DNA from: Centipeda infelix ATCC 43532
GTDB lineage: Bacteria > Bacillota > Negativicutes > Selenomonadales > Selenomonadaceae
Assembly (NCBI RefSeq): GCF_000234095.1
Contig: NZ_JH376799.1
Location: forward strand, 401,217-465,216
DNA length: 64,000 nucleotides
Direction: 5' to 3'
This document shows, piece by piece, positions 46,167 to 54,989 of the stretch. A program made the translations under genes and the position numbers. The stretch's first letter is position 1. Each line of letters opens with the position of its first letter. Under the pieces are notes generated by a model, which saw only the letters and a program-made list of their open reading frames with translations, was not told the DNA's origin and did no database searches.

Positions 46167-47786
46167 TCAATCCTCGTCCATCTGCAACACAAGCGTCGTG
46201 TCAATATCAAAATCAATTCGACAATCCTTGCGGAGGGCCTCCGCCATCGCTGCATACACACATAGAAGATCGTGGAACTCCGTCCCTGCCCAGAGCTCCG
46301 GAATCATCGCAGCAATCCGAAGGACTTCGCTCGCCATCTTGAGCCATTCCACAATTGCCTTGCGCCGCGTACCGAGATCATGGAGGAACAGATCTCGCTC
46401 CATCGCCTCACGGATCGTCAGTGCCCAACAGATGGCAGCACAGACGCGGGTTCTGTACTGCAGCTGCTCATTGCCCGGATGCATGCGAAATTTACTGAGC
46501 GGTGTCGGAATATACATCATATTGCCCTGACTGAGCAATCGAAGCCACATGGGGAAATCCGATATGAGATACTTCCCCTCTTTTCCCGAAAAGCCAAAAT
46601 CATGTCCATCCCGCAAAAACTCCTTTCGGAGCAGGGCCGTGGTCGGCTCTCCAATAAAATTTGTTAAACTAATGAGGATTCCTGCCCCAATTTGTTCGCC
46701 GCTGAACTTCTTGCATTCATTCGTGATCGGTGCCGTCGTGTCCGTATCCGGCAGCTTGTTGCCGTTCACATCCATACATTCCCGATACGAGGTGACAAGA
46801 CTAAGATCGGGATGTGCAAAGAAACAGTCCATCATGACCGCAATCTTATCCGGCAGGAAGAGATCATCGTCCATCAGCCAGTTGACATAGTGTGCATCCG
46901 CGTTGTCATAACTGCGGGCACGTGTCCAATTCTCCGGTGCCCCATAGGAGGGATGATGTTCGTAGTGAATGCGCGGATCGCTTGAGAAATCGCGCCGCAT
47001 CATGTCCGCCGTCTCCGTGTTATGCGAGTTGTCCGTGATGAAAATGTCCAGATTGCGATAGGTCTGTGCAAGCACGCTCTCAAGAGCGAGACGGAAGTAG
47101 TGCGGCCGCTCAAACGTTGGAATAATGATCGAGACGAGCGGATAAATCTCCGATGAATACGTGTCGAGAAACACCTCTTGGCTCGCTTCATCCACTGCAC
47201 ACGCCCGCTTACGTGTGAGCAGCCACGGATCATCCTGCTGCGGCAGGACCGTACGATACCCCTTGCGGCGAAATTCGATGCACTGCGCTTCCGCAAAAAA
47301 ACAATCGCCATGAAAAAGGTCACTGCGCCACGGGATATCGTACTGTGTGGCGATGAGATCTGGGCTCACCGCCATGACCTCCTCCGTCGCCCCCTCGACC
47401 GCCGCTCCATGAAAGGAGGTATCATCGGTATAGAGCAGTCTGCCCTTGAGCATCGGCGATGCGCCAAGCTCCCCCGATGTCGAGAGCTGTGCTGTGCCAA
47501 CGAGCCCCATAATGCCGATTGCGGGATCCTCCGCAAATACGCGCAGCATCTCCGCAAAGAAATTCAGCCGCAAGAGGATGCTCCCCGCCGACAAATAGAC
47601 CTTATACTTCGCATCGCTCTCGTGCATCGCACGCTGATAGGCAGCAGCGACATTCCCATCGACAGATACCTCAATCAGCTCCACGGTAAATCCCGATGGC
47701 ACATCAATTGCATCGAGATACGAACGGATGGCAGAGCCTCCGCCCACATCGCACTGTGCAATGACTGCGATTTTCCTGTCATTCAT
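46167..47786 (-). CDS. Two-part GT-A family glycosyltransferase
   Basis: A 539-residue protein. The N-terminal 190 residues resemble a nucleotide-sugar transferase-like domain without a clear DxD (KYKVYLSAGSILLRLNFFAE, then GIMGLVGTAQLS). The second part (from about residue 205, VSIIIPTFERPHYFRLALES) is a classical GT2 domain with NWLMDDDLFLPDK as the DxD region and an acceptor half ending KFRMHPGNEQ. It may transfer one or two sugars. ATG at 47786 has only a weak GGGA site. Downstream of the CatB-like acyltransferase with a 14-base gap. Confidence 0.82.
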   Translation of the reverse strand: MNDRKIAVIAQCDVGGGSAIRSYLDAIDVPSGFTVELIEVSVDGNVAAAYQRAMHESDAKYKVYLSAGSILLRLNFFAEMLRVFAEDPAIGIMGLVGTAQLSTSGELGASPMLKGRLLYTDDTSFHGAAVEGATEEVMAVSPDLIATQYDIPWRSDLFHGDCFFAEAQCIEFRRKGYRTVLPQQDDPWLLTRKRACAVDEASQEVFLDTYSSEIYPLVSIIIPTFERPHYFRLALESVLAQTYRNLDIFITDNSHNTETADMMRRDFSSDPRIHYEHHPSYGAPENWTRARSYDNADAHYVNWLMDDDLFLPDKIAVMMDCFFAHPDLSLVTSYRECMDVNGNKLPDTDTTAPITNECKKFSGEQIGAGILISLTNFIGEPTTALLRKEFLRDGHDFGFSGKEGKYLISDFPMWLRLLSQGNMMYIPTPLSKFRMHPGNEQLQYRTRVCAAICWALTIREAMERDLFLHDLGTRRKAIVEWLKMASEVLRIAAMIPELWAGTEFHDLLCVYAAMAEALRKDCRIDFDIDTTLVLQMDED

Positions 47787-47800
47787 AGCGGCTTTCCCTT

Positions 47801-48757
47801 CTATCGCCAAAGTCCATGTCTCTGCAAAAATGCAGCCGGATCGTTCATGACATCCAGATTGTCGTGGATCTTCTCTAGCGGCCAGTCCCACCAGCGCAGA
47901 TGCAGGAGGGCTTCAATCATCTCGGGTGGAAAACGGTACTTGATGATCTGCGCGGGGTTGCCGCCCACAATCGCATAGGGCGGTACATCCTTCACAACGA
48001 CACTGTCCGCCGCAATGACAGCGCCATCCCCGACCGTCAGAACCCCGCTGTCGCCCGCCGCTTTCAGTCGGCTGCCGCGTCCGATCCAAACATCCGAGCC
48101 AATGTGTACCCCACCCGCAGGACTCTTATACCCCAGAGAGGAACACCAATCCTCCGTATCAAAGTCCATGCAGCCGGGATCGTATGTGGTGACACGGCGA
48201 TAGTCATGTTGGTTATTTAGTCCAACCTCAAGAACAATATGCGGACCAAAGGACGTGTAGTTCCCGACGCGCACCTCCTGCGCCCCGCTGCGATAGCCCC
48301 ACTCGATTCGCCCTCCGACTCTGCTCTTTACCCCAACCGAAACCATACGTGAACCGTACGACCAGACGCGTGGAATCTCCGCATGCGTCGCATCCAAGAA
48401 GTTTTCTTCCCGATCCGTAAGTTCCGCCTGAAGTGCCCCATAGCCAACATTTTCCGCGAAGAGGCGCGGCACATCCAGCCCCGACATCCGAAAGATGCGC
48501 CCGTCGAGCAATGACGCACGCGGAATCTCGGGGGCATACTGCCTGAGATATGCGAGCATCGGATAGAGCTTCGAGCAGGAGAGAAGCACACGCTGCACGC
48601 TCACCGTCTCCGACGCCCCCTCGATCGAAAGCCCCTGTCCCGTGCAGGTTGCATAGCCGACGATCGAAAGTGTACCATCCTGCTCCGCACGCCGATACCG
48701 AGGAACAAGCTCCTCATCCAAGTCGCCGCCGAGAACGACAAGCACCTTCGTACACAT
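47801..48757 (-). CDS. CatB-type hexapeptide-repeat acyltransferase with N-terminal extension
   Basis: The C-terminal 190 residues are a left-handed beta-helix acetyltransferase of the CatB/Vat group: VRVGNYTSFGPHIVLEVG, NNQHDYRRVTTYD with the catalytic-type His, IGSDVWIGRGSRLKAAGD and the closing VGGNPAQIIKYRFPPEMIEA. The first roughly 120 residues (VLVVLGGDLDEELVPRYRR...) are an extra domain that I do not recognise, perhaps a substrate-binding Rossmann-like part as in PglD. 318 residues from the ATG at 48757; an ATG two codons earlier is possible. Expected to acylate a sugar of the surface glycan. Confidence 0.85.
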   Translation of the reverse strand: MCTKVLVVLGGDLDEELVPRYRRAEQDGTLSIVGYATCTGQGLSIEGASETVSVQRVLLSCSKLYPMLAYLRQYAPEIPRASLLDGRIFRMSGLDVPRLFAENVGYGALQAELTDREENFLDATHAEIPRVWSYGSRMVSVGVKSRVGGRIEWGYRSGAQEVRVGNYTSFGPHIVLEVGLNNQHDYRRVTTYDPGCMDFDTEDWCSSLGYKSPAGGVHIGSDVWIGRGSRLKAAGDSGVLTVGDGAVIAADSVVVKDVPPYAIVGGNPAQIIKYRFPPEMIEALLHLRWWDWPLEKIHDNLDVMNDPAAFLQRHGLWR

Positions 48758-48775
48758 GGGCATATCCCCTTCCGT

Positions 48776-49975
48776 TCAAATTGCCGAAATCACACGGCTC
48801 ATGGTCCGAATGAGATCAACACCGTCCCAGACGAGCGCAAAGTCCATCGTGCGCCCCATCGGCACGATGCGGTCAACACCTGCAGGACGCATGGCGAGCA
48901 CCGCCCGCAGGAGACTGTCCCGTTCCACGCCGTAATACGAAAGCGTCTGGCACGAAATGCCGCACAGCGGTCGTATCTCTGCAAGTTCCTGTGCCCGATA
49001 TTCAATAAAGAAGCCGCTTCCTGCCTTGTATGCTGCAAGTTCCTCCGTCAGCTCCGCCACACAGACGCGCGTGATCAGATTGTCCTCCATAGGTATTTGC
49101 TGCGCTGCAGCGTGCACGCCGAGCCGATAGAGCTGGGTCAGCTTATCCACCGCCTGAACGCCTTGCAGCGTGTAGCGCTCCCTCACAAGCGTATGCAGGG
49201 TGCTCCAAAACACCTCCTGCGCCGCCTTGACCTTCTCTGCTGTGCCGAGCCATACGACAAAGTGCGGCGCGGTACACGCATTTTGATCGCTGAGGTACGT
49301 GTCATTGTAGAAATCCTGCGCGATCCGCCCCTTTTTCTCTGCAGCGAGATAGGCAGGGGCATCAATCACGGCAAGCGAATGACGGTCAGCAAACGTGATT
49401 TCATTCGCGCGCGGAGCAAGGGGCGCGCGGCGTATCGCTTCAATCGTCGCATCGCCGCCCCAGATCACGCGTGTATTTGCAAGCCGTGAGTAGTGCTCGG
49501 TTACGTCCTGCTCGTGTCCGTAACGGACGAAGAGGAAGTAGTGGAGAAGTGCAGGGAAGTCCACCAGCGTCTCCGCGAAAATCCGACAGAGAACATCGAC
49601 CTGCGGGAAGTCTTTCGACGGCAGACGCACAATGCTTGCATTTCCCGCAAGAAATGCCGCAAGGCACGAGTAGGCGAAGTTCACAGCTACATTCGAGGGT
49701 GCGATGTGAAAGACAATGCCGCGTCCAACCCGATTCCTTTCCGCATCATAGAGCTTCTGCATCTGACGCAGCGCGGCGGGGCGGCACCAAAAGCCGAGTG
49801 TTACGATATCGGGGTACGCCTTTGCCTCCGCATCTGCGAGAATCCTTGCCGAGAATGCGGCAAGAAAAGCGACCGCCTCCTCCGAAAAAATTGGAAGCGG
49901 GCGCACATCCACCATCCGCGCCTCGCTTTCCGCACCGCCGAGCACATAGGTCACGCCGTCAAAATGCTGCCGCAT
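48776..49975 (-). CDS. LuxC-like acyl reductase, copy 1
   Basis: Member of the LuxC acyl-CoA/acyl-protein reductase family, which reduces an activated acyl group to an aldehyde with NADPH; an aldehyde-dehydrogenase-like fold of about 399 residues. The putative catalytic Cys is in SDQNACTAPHF, and FHIAPSNVAVNFAYSCLAAF and GNASIVRLPSKDF match the family. It is paired with LuxE-like copy 1, overlapping it by 17 bases. I prefer ATG at 49975 over the ATG at 49981 because copy 2 has ATA at the latter place and the same 17-base overlap. In luminous bacteria LuxC works with LuxE and LuxD; no luciferase genes are present here. Confidence 0.85.
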   Translation of the reverse strand: MRQHFDGVTYVLGGAESEARMVDVRPLPIFSEEAVAFLAAFSARILADAEAKAYPDIVTLGFWCRPAALRQMQKLYDAERNRVGRGIVFHIAPSNVAVNFAYSCLAAFLAGNASIVRLPSKDFPQVDVLCRIFAETLVDFPALLHYFLFVRYGHEQDVTEHYSRLANTRVIWGGDATIEAIRRAPLAPRANEITFADRHSLAVIDAPAYLAAEKKGRIAQDFYNDTYLSDQNACTAPHFVVWLGTAEKVKAAQEVFWSTLHTLVRERYTLQGVQAVDKLTQLYRLGVHAAAQQIPMEDNLITRVCVAELTEELAAYKAGSGFFIEYRAQELAEIRPLCGISCQTLSYYGVERDSLLRAVLAMRPAGVDRIVPMGRTMDFALVWDGVDLIRTMSRVISAI

Positions 49976-51038
49976 AGGCATCGCTGCACCCCCTCAGTTC
50001 CGCTTGCTTCAGCCTGCCGAGCACCTTGAAATACTTCCCCTTGCGCCCGCACGGGCAGTCATCCTCACCGATAAGAACACCCTCGTCCTCCGTTAGGAGC
50101 GCGTGCCCAGGGTATGACTCCGGCAGGAGTGAGACCACCTCGATGATGCCGCGCTCACCGAAGGCTGCGGGCGAGAAGTCCAACGGACGGCGCACAATGA
50201 CATCGGCATACGTACTCGTGTGAAGATGTCCCTCCGCACATTCGAGATGAATGCAGCCCGTCTGCTCGACCATACCGTAGTAGTCCGCAACATCAAGATT
50301 GCCGCAGGCCGTACGCAGCGCCGCACGAAACGCCGCAGGCGTAACCGCCTCAGAGGCGAGCTTTTTCCAGCCGCCGCCATGAACCAGTATGGCATTCGAG
50401 AGATCAAGACGCTCGCCCGCCGCCTGCAGCGCCTTGTAGAAATGCTGCCACACCATAAATGTGAAGCCAAAGAGCAGGATGCGCTCGCCCGCGTGCTCTG
50501 CGAGAAATGCGCGAATGGCATCCAGCTGGAGCTCCATTGCGTCATTCAGCGCATAGATCTTCTTGCGCCCGAAGAGCGAAAATCCGAGGATGCCCGCCCC
50601 GCGTGCCGAGAACATCGCACGATTCTTGACGACGGAGGGACAGTCGAGGATGAGCATTGGCATACGGCTGCCCCCGATCCGATCGGAGACAATGCGCACG
50701 AGCGTCTTCTGCTGATTTGTTGCTGTCCCGCGATCGAGGAAAATGCGCGATACCTGCTGCCCCGTTGTCCCCGACGAGGTCATCGTCTTGAACACGTCCT
50801 CCTCCGCCACACTCCGCAGCTCCATCTCCTTGAAAAGCCGCACAGGCAAAAAGGGAATATCCTCCACCGAATGAACGCCCGCAGCAGAAAAACCAATCGT
50901 CTCCATCATGCGCGCATAGGGCGCGCAATGCGCCCTATGCTGCTCCGTCAGACGCAAGAGCTCCTCATATATGAGTTGCTGCTTCTCCTCACGTGTTACG
51001 CCAAACGGCGGCAGAGCAAGCACTTCCTCATACGTCAT
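49959..51038 (-). CDS. LuxE-like acyl-protein synthetase, copy 1
   Basis: ANL-related acyl-protein synthetase of 359 residues. LuxE activates a fatty acid with ATP and passes it through an own cysteine to LuxC. The adenylate motif is MTSSGTTGQQVSRIFLDRGT, YYGMVEQTGC corresponds to the ANL A5 region, and GEDDCPCGRKGKYFKVLGR lies near the end. The C-terminal RGCSDAY places a Cys 8 residues from the end, where the acyl-accepting Cys of Photobacterium LuxE is found. ATG at 51038 follows GGAGCAG and overlaps the ligase gene by 11 bases. Likely one functional unit with LuxC copy 1. Confidence 0.85.
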   Translation of the reverse strand: MTYEEVLALPPFGVTREEKQQLIYEELLRLTEQHRAHCAPYARMMETIGFSAAGVHSVEDIPFLPVRLFKEMELRSVAEEDVFKTMTSSGTTGQQVSRIFLDRGTATNQQKTLVRIVSDRIGGSRMPMLILDCPSVVKNRAMFSARGAGILGFSLFGRKKIYALNDAMELQLDAIRAFLAEHAGERILLFGFTFMVWQHFYKALQAAGERLDLSNAILVHGGGWKKLASEAVTPAAFRAALRTACGNLDVADYYGMVEQTGCIHLECAEGHLHTSTYADVIVRRPLDFSPAAFGERGIIEVVSLLPESYPGHALLTEDEGVLIGEDDCPCGRKGKYFKVLGRLKQAELRGCSDAYAAAF

Positions 51039-52440
51039 AATACTGCTCCAATTCGCGATAGACCGTCTTGCCCGAAGCATTTTTTGGAATCTCGGCAATA
51101 CACTTTGCCGTAAACGCCGTGTGGTGCAGCCCGAGCTTTGTACTCAAAAACGGCACAATCTTGGGAACAAGTACCTCCTGCGTCACAAAGACATAGAGTT
51201 GATCGTCAACCCCCGCACACGCAACCTCAACTTCACCAAACTGCCGACGGAGAATATGCTCGACCTCCTGCAAATTCGTCCGCTTGCCGAACATCTTCAA
51301 AAAGCGCCGCTTGCGACCGACGATGGTATAGTACCCATCCGCATCGCGCTGCGCAAGATCGCCCGTCTCATAGCGTCCATGACGCTCATCGCCCCGTGCG
51401 AGATCCGCGCCGCTCTCCGCATAGCCGAGCGTGACATTTGCGCCGTAGTAGACCAGTTCACCGACCGTATCCGTGTCTGTGATTTCCTTTCCCGCCTCGT
51501 CGGCGAGCGCGAACCTGCCGCCCGGGATCGCAATCCCCATCGCCCCGACTTTTTCCAGTGCATACTGCGGCGGCAGATACCCCATACGTGCCGTTGCCTC
51601 TGCCGCACCGTACATCACGACGAATTTCTTCCCATACGCATCTGCATAGGCAGCAAACTCGCTGTGCAGCTCGGGATCGAGCTTGCCGCCCGCCTGCGTC
51701 AGCGTACGGAGCGCGGGGAGATCCATGCGGAAGAAGCGGAGCCGCTTCAGCATCGCGTACGTATAGGGGACACCGGAGAGGTTTGTGACTTCTTTTTCCC
51801 GCATAAGCTGCCAAAAACTGCGGTCAAAGAGCGTTTTCTCCGTCACAACAACGGAAGCACCGACAGCGAGGTGCGTATTCAGAACAGAAAGCCCATAGAC
51901 ATAGTGCAACGGCAGATTCGTAACAGCACGTTCATCTTCGTGAAGATCCAAATACTGCACAATGGACTCTGTATTTGCCTTGAGATTATCATAGCTCTGC
52001 CGCACCAGCTTCGGGCTGCCCGTCGAGCCCGATGTTGTCATGAGGAGCGCGAGATCTGCGTGGAGCGGGTATGGATACTGCTCCCCCATATCGTAAAGGA
52101 CACTGCCATCGATGTGTAAAACCTGCGTATAACGATTCAAAAAATCGAAATGCGCTTCCTCTGCAAAAATATAGGCCGGTGAATACTGCTCCAAAAGGCT
52201 TCGGAACAGGCCCTCATCCAAATCCTTATCGACCATAACGGGAACAATCCCATGATTGATAAAGCCCACATATGCCGCAATCGTTACAAGTGTATTGCTG
52301 CATAGCAAAAATACCAACGAGCGCGTTGGTATCATCTCCGCAATTTGTTCTGATGTATCAAGCAGTTTGCTGTATGCCCAAACCTCATTTTCCATGAACA
52401 GCGCGGGCATCTCGGCAAAAGGTTTCAGATCGAAAAACAC
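51028..52440 (-). CDS. AMP-dependent acyl ligase (ANL superfamily)
   Basis: Adenylating enzyme of about 470 residues, predicted to activate a carboxylic acid and load it onto the acyl carrier protein encoded immediately upstream. Motifs: TTSGSTGSPKLVRQSY (A3), MYGAAEATARM (A5), RYETGDLAQRDADGYY (A7), GRKRRFLKMFGKRTN (A8) and the C-terminal lysine motif NASGKTVYRELEQ (A10). All catalytic elements are present. The GTG at 52440 has GAGG upstream; start choice is less certain than for its neighbours. Substrate could be a fatty, hydroxy or amino acid. Confidence 0.87.
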   Translation of the reverse strand: MFFDLKPFAEMPALFMENEVWAYSKLLDTSEQIAEMIPTRSLVFLLCSNTLVTIAAYVGFINHGIVPVMVDKDLDEGLFRSLLEQYSPAYIFAEEAHFDFLNRYTQVLHIDGSVLYDMGEQYPYPLHADLALLMTTSGSTGSPKLVRQSYDNLKANTESIVQYLDLHEDERAVTNLPLHYVYGLSVLNTHLAVGASVVVTEKTLFDRSFWQLMREKEVTNLSGVPYTYAMLKRLRFFRMDLPALRTLTQAGGKLDPELHSEFAAYADAYGKKFVVMYGAAEATARMGYLPPQYALEKVGAMGIAIPGGRFALADEAGKEITDTDTVGELVYYGANVTLGYAESGADLARGDERHGRYETGDLAQRDADGYYTIVGRKRRFLKMFGKRTNLQEVEHILRRQFGEVEVACAGVDDQLYVFVTQEVLVPKIVPFLSTKLGLHHTAFTAKCIAEIPKNASGKTVYRELEQYYDV

Positions 52441-52452
52441 GGATACAGCCTC

Positions 52453-52692
52453 TTAAAATGTGATGTTGTAATTCTTCGACAGGATCTCTTTTCCATGATC
52501 GAACGAATTAAAGTCAATGATGTCATCGGTGTCCATCATGATATCAAAGGCATCCTCGATGGCAGCCACCAACTCCATGTGTCCGACCGAATCCCACGCA
52601 CTGATGGACTGATATGTGAGCCCCTCCACATCGTCCTTGGAAACGCCAAGGTTGTCAGAAAATATCTGCGTGTACTTCTCCAAATTCGTCAT
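52453..52692 (-). CDS. Dedicated acyl carrier protein
   Basis: A 79-residue ACP. Ser35 in AWDSVGHMEL is the phosphopantetheine site. The helix III region (DTDDIIDFNSFDHGKEIL) is of the type found in ACPs encoded in surface-polysaccharide and flagellin-glycosylation loci rather than fatty-acid synthase ACPs. AGGAGAAAATACC precedes the ATG. It lies between LuxC copy 2 and the ANL ligase, so it probably carries the acyl group that the ligase, reductases and dehydratase act on. Confidence 0.93.
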   Translation of the reverse strand: MTNLEKYTQIFSDNLGVSKDDVEGLTYQSISAWDSVGHMELVAAIEDAFDIMMDTDDIIDFNSFDHGKEILSKNYNITF

Positions 52693-52717
52693 GGTATTTT
52701 CTCCTTCTCTGCAAACG

Positions 52718-53914
52718 TTATTGGTTGTTAATTTTTCTGGAAAGGGTCAACGGCAGATCATAACCGTCCCAAACAAAGGACAGATCAAGACTGTGCCCTA
52801 CGGGAACGACTCGATCTCCTCCCCTCAGCCCCTTTTGAAAGATCATCTCCTTGATTTTATCATGCAGATGATCTCCCAGATACGTAACGGTCTGACACGA
52901 CTTGTCAAGGACGCACGCCAGTTCATCCAAGCTTTCTAAACTATATTCGAGAAAGTACCCGCAATTCCCTTTATAATCCATCACACCCTCATACAGTTTC
53001 GGCAGCTCGATCCGCACCAACGCATTATTCTGCCGAATCTCCTCGATGCCGGGACAGGCATCCGCGAACACTGCTGTTTGCAGCAGCTTTTCCGACCCGC
53101 TAATATCGCTCAGTCGATACTCTTGATTTACTTTTTTTTGAAGGCTCTCCCAAAAAAGCTTTTTTGCCTGATCGACGCGTTTTCCTGTCCATAGAACCAG
53201 CCGCGTTGAACTGCAGGCATTCTGATCGGAATAGTAAGTATCAAGATAAAAATCTCCGGCAACAATTTGATGGTCCATCTGCAAATATGCATCCGCATCA
53301 ATCACAGCAATCGAATACCGATCCGCAAACCCCAGCTCCACGCATCGGGCTTGTGTGGAGTTTCTTTTTATATCTTCGATCGTTTTATCGCCCCCCCATA
53401 TCATTCTGAGATCACAGATCGATGACAGCACGCGCGTCGCCTCGTTGTCATGTGCATATCGTACAATGCAGATGTAGGGACGCAAATCTTGAAACTCCCT
53501 CTGTAAAAGCATGCTGACCGCCTCACACAGCAGATCAACCTGTTCAAATTGTTTGTTGGATACGCGGATCACAGATGCATTTCCGGCGGTCAACGCATAG
53601 ACAAGGGAAACCGCAAACTGCACGGGAATATTCGAGGGCGCGATATGGAACGCCATCCCCCAGCCGATTCTTCTGCCAAAGGCTTCATATTTGGCGGCCT
53701 CTTTTTTTATGGATGCCTTGCGAAGCCAAAAAGCAAAGGCGGCGATATCCCCATACGCCTTCGCTTGGGGATCACGGAGCAGCACCTCGGATAATCTCCC
53801 CAGAAAGGATACGACATCTTCTGAAAACATCGGCAGTGCCCGTGTCTTCTCCATATTGCAGAGGACATCCATATTTCCGACTAAAAAGTCGATGTCCCTA
53901 TATATGTGCTCCAT
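52718..53914 (-). CDS. LuxC-like acyl reductase, copy 2
   Basis: Paralogue of the gene at 48776, 398 residues, with moderate similarity throughout: ALPMFSEDVVSFLGRLSEVL, FHIAPSNIPVQFAVSLVYAL and the putative catalytic Cys in SDQNACSSTRL. Expected to reduce an acyl thioester to an aldehyde. ATG at 53914 overlaps LuxE copy 2 by 17 bases, exactly as in pair 1. Base composition of this pair is visibly more AT-rich than pair 1, so the two pairs have different histories or ages. Upstream of the ACP gene by 25 bases. Confidence 0.85.
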   Translation of the reverse strand: MEHIYRDIDFLVGNMDVLCNMEKTRALPMFSEDVVSFLGRLSEVLLRDPQAKAYGDIAAFAFWLRKASIKKEAAKYEAFGRRIGWGMAFHIAPSNIPVQFAVSLVYALTAGNASVIRVSNKQFEQVDLLCEAVSMLLQREFQDLRPYICIVRYAHDNEATRVLSSICDLRMIWGGDKTIEDIKRNSTQARCVELGFADRYSIAVIDADAYLQMDHQIVAGDFYLDTYYSDQNACSSTRLVLWTGKRVDQAKKLFWESLQKKVNQEYRLSDISGSEKLLQTAVFADACPGIEEIRQNNALVRIELPKLYEGVMDYKGNCGYFLEYSLESLDELACVLDKSCQTVTYLGDHLHDKIKEMIFQKGLRGGDRVVPVGHSLDLSFVWDGYDLPLTLSRKINNQ

Positions 53915-54974
53915 AGGTATCGCTGCACCCCCTTATTTCCGCCTGTTCCACCCTGCCTAGGATACGGATGTATTTCCCTTTTCTTCCGCACGGGCAGTCA
54001 TCCTCCCCCTCGATGATACCTTCATCCTCCGTGAGAATTGAGTGCCCAGGGTACGAATGCGGCAGCGAAGACAGGAGTTGAATGAACCCGCGCTCTCCTA
54101 TTTTGCACGGGGAAAAATCACGAAAACGGCGTATCATCACATCCGAATAGATGCTGGCATGAAGGTGTCCATATTCGCATGCAGCATAGATACATCCTGT
54201 CTGTTCTGCCATTCCATAGTGATCCACATAATGTTTTATTCCACAGACAGCCTGCCCCATTTTCTGGAAATCTTCATTGGAAATTTTCAGATTAACTAAC
54301 TTTTTCCAACCACCTGCCGTAAGCAGATAGGCGTTCGACAAATTGGCGGTTCTTCCTGCTTGCTTTAATCGCCGGAAAAGATGCTGCCAGACCATAAAAG
54401 TGAAACCAAAAATAAGGAATCGATCAGCTCCGTGTGCTTGAATAAAGTCATCCAGTACATCTTCCTTGAGCTGCATCTGTTCATCCAGTGCAAAAACCAT
54501 GCGTCTGGCGGCAAATTCCAGCCCCATGATCGTCGCACCTCTCGTGGTAAAGTTTCGTCGATCCTTGATCACCGCATCCGAATCAATCACGAGCATCGGC
54601 AGTCTGCGGTTCCCGATAAAGTCTCCCAACAGTCTTAGCAGCACCTTCTGCTGCAAAACAGCCGTTTCTCGATCCAAGTAAATCCTTGACTGTTTTTGAC
54701 CGCTTGTTCCCGACGACATCATCACCTTGAAAACAGCATCATCTGATATACTCTTCATCTGCAATTCTTTGAATGCACGAATGGGAAGAAACGGCACATT
54801 CTCCAGTGTTTTGACACCAGCTGGATCATAGCCGATGGCATCCAAATACCTTTGGTACGGAATGCAGCGATGCCGATGCCATTCGGTCAATTCTCGCATA
54901 GCAGACAATAAAAGCTTTTCCTTTTCAGCTTTCGGTAATGCATACGGGGCAAGCTTGTGAAAGACTTCTAGCAT
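53898..54974 (-). CDS. LuxE-like acyl-protein synthetase, copy 2
   Basis: Paralogue of the gene at 49959, 358 residues. Shared motifs: MSSGTSGQKQSRIYLDRET, FLIFGFTFMVWQHLF, HYGMAEQTGCIY, GEDDCPCGRKGKYIRILGR and RGCSDTY with a Cys 8 residues from the C-terminus. Expected to activate and hand an acyl group to LuxC copy 2. The ATG at 54974 lies 15 bases after the NeuB stop. Confidence 0.84.
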   Translation of the reverse strand: MLEVFHKLAPYALPKAEKEKLLLSAMRELTEWHRHRCIPYQRYLDAIGYDPAGVKTLENVPFLPIRAFKELQMKSISDDAVFKVMMSSGTSGQKQSRIYLDRETAVLQQKVLLRLLGDFIGNRRLPMLVIDSDAVIKDRRNFTTRGATIMGLEFAARRMVFALDEQMQLKEDVLDDFIQAHGADRFLIFGFTFMVWQHLFRRLKQAGRTANLSNAYLLTAGGWKKLVNLKISNEDFQKMGQAVCGIKHYVDHYGMAEQTGCIYAACEYGHLHASIYSDVMIRRFRDFSPCKIGERGFIQLLSSLPHSYPGHSILTEDEGIIEGEDDCPCGRKGKYIRILGRVEQAEIRGCSDTYGAHI

Positions 54975-54989
54975 ATCTCCATCCCTGCA

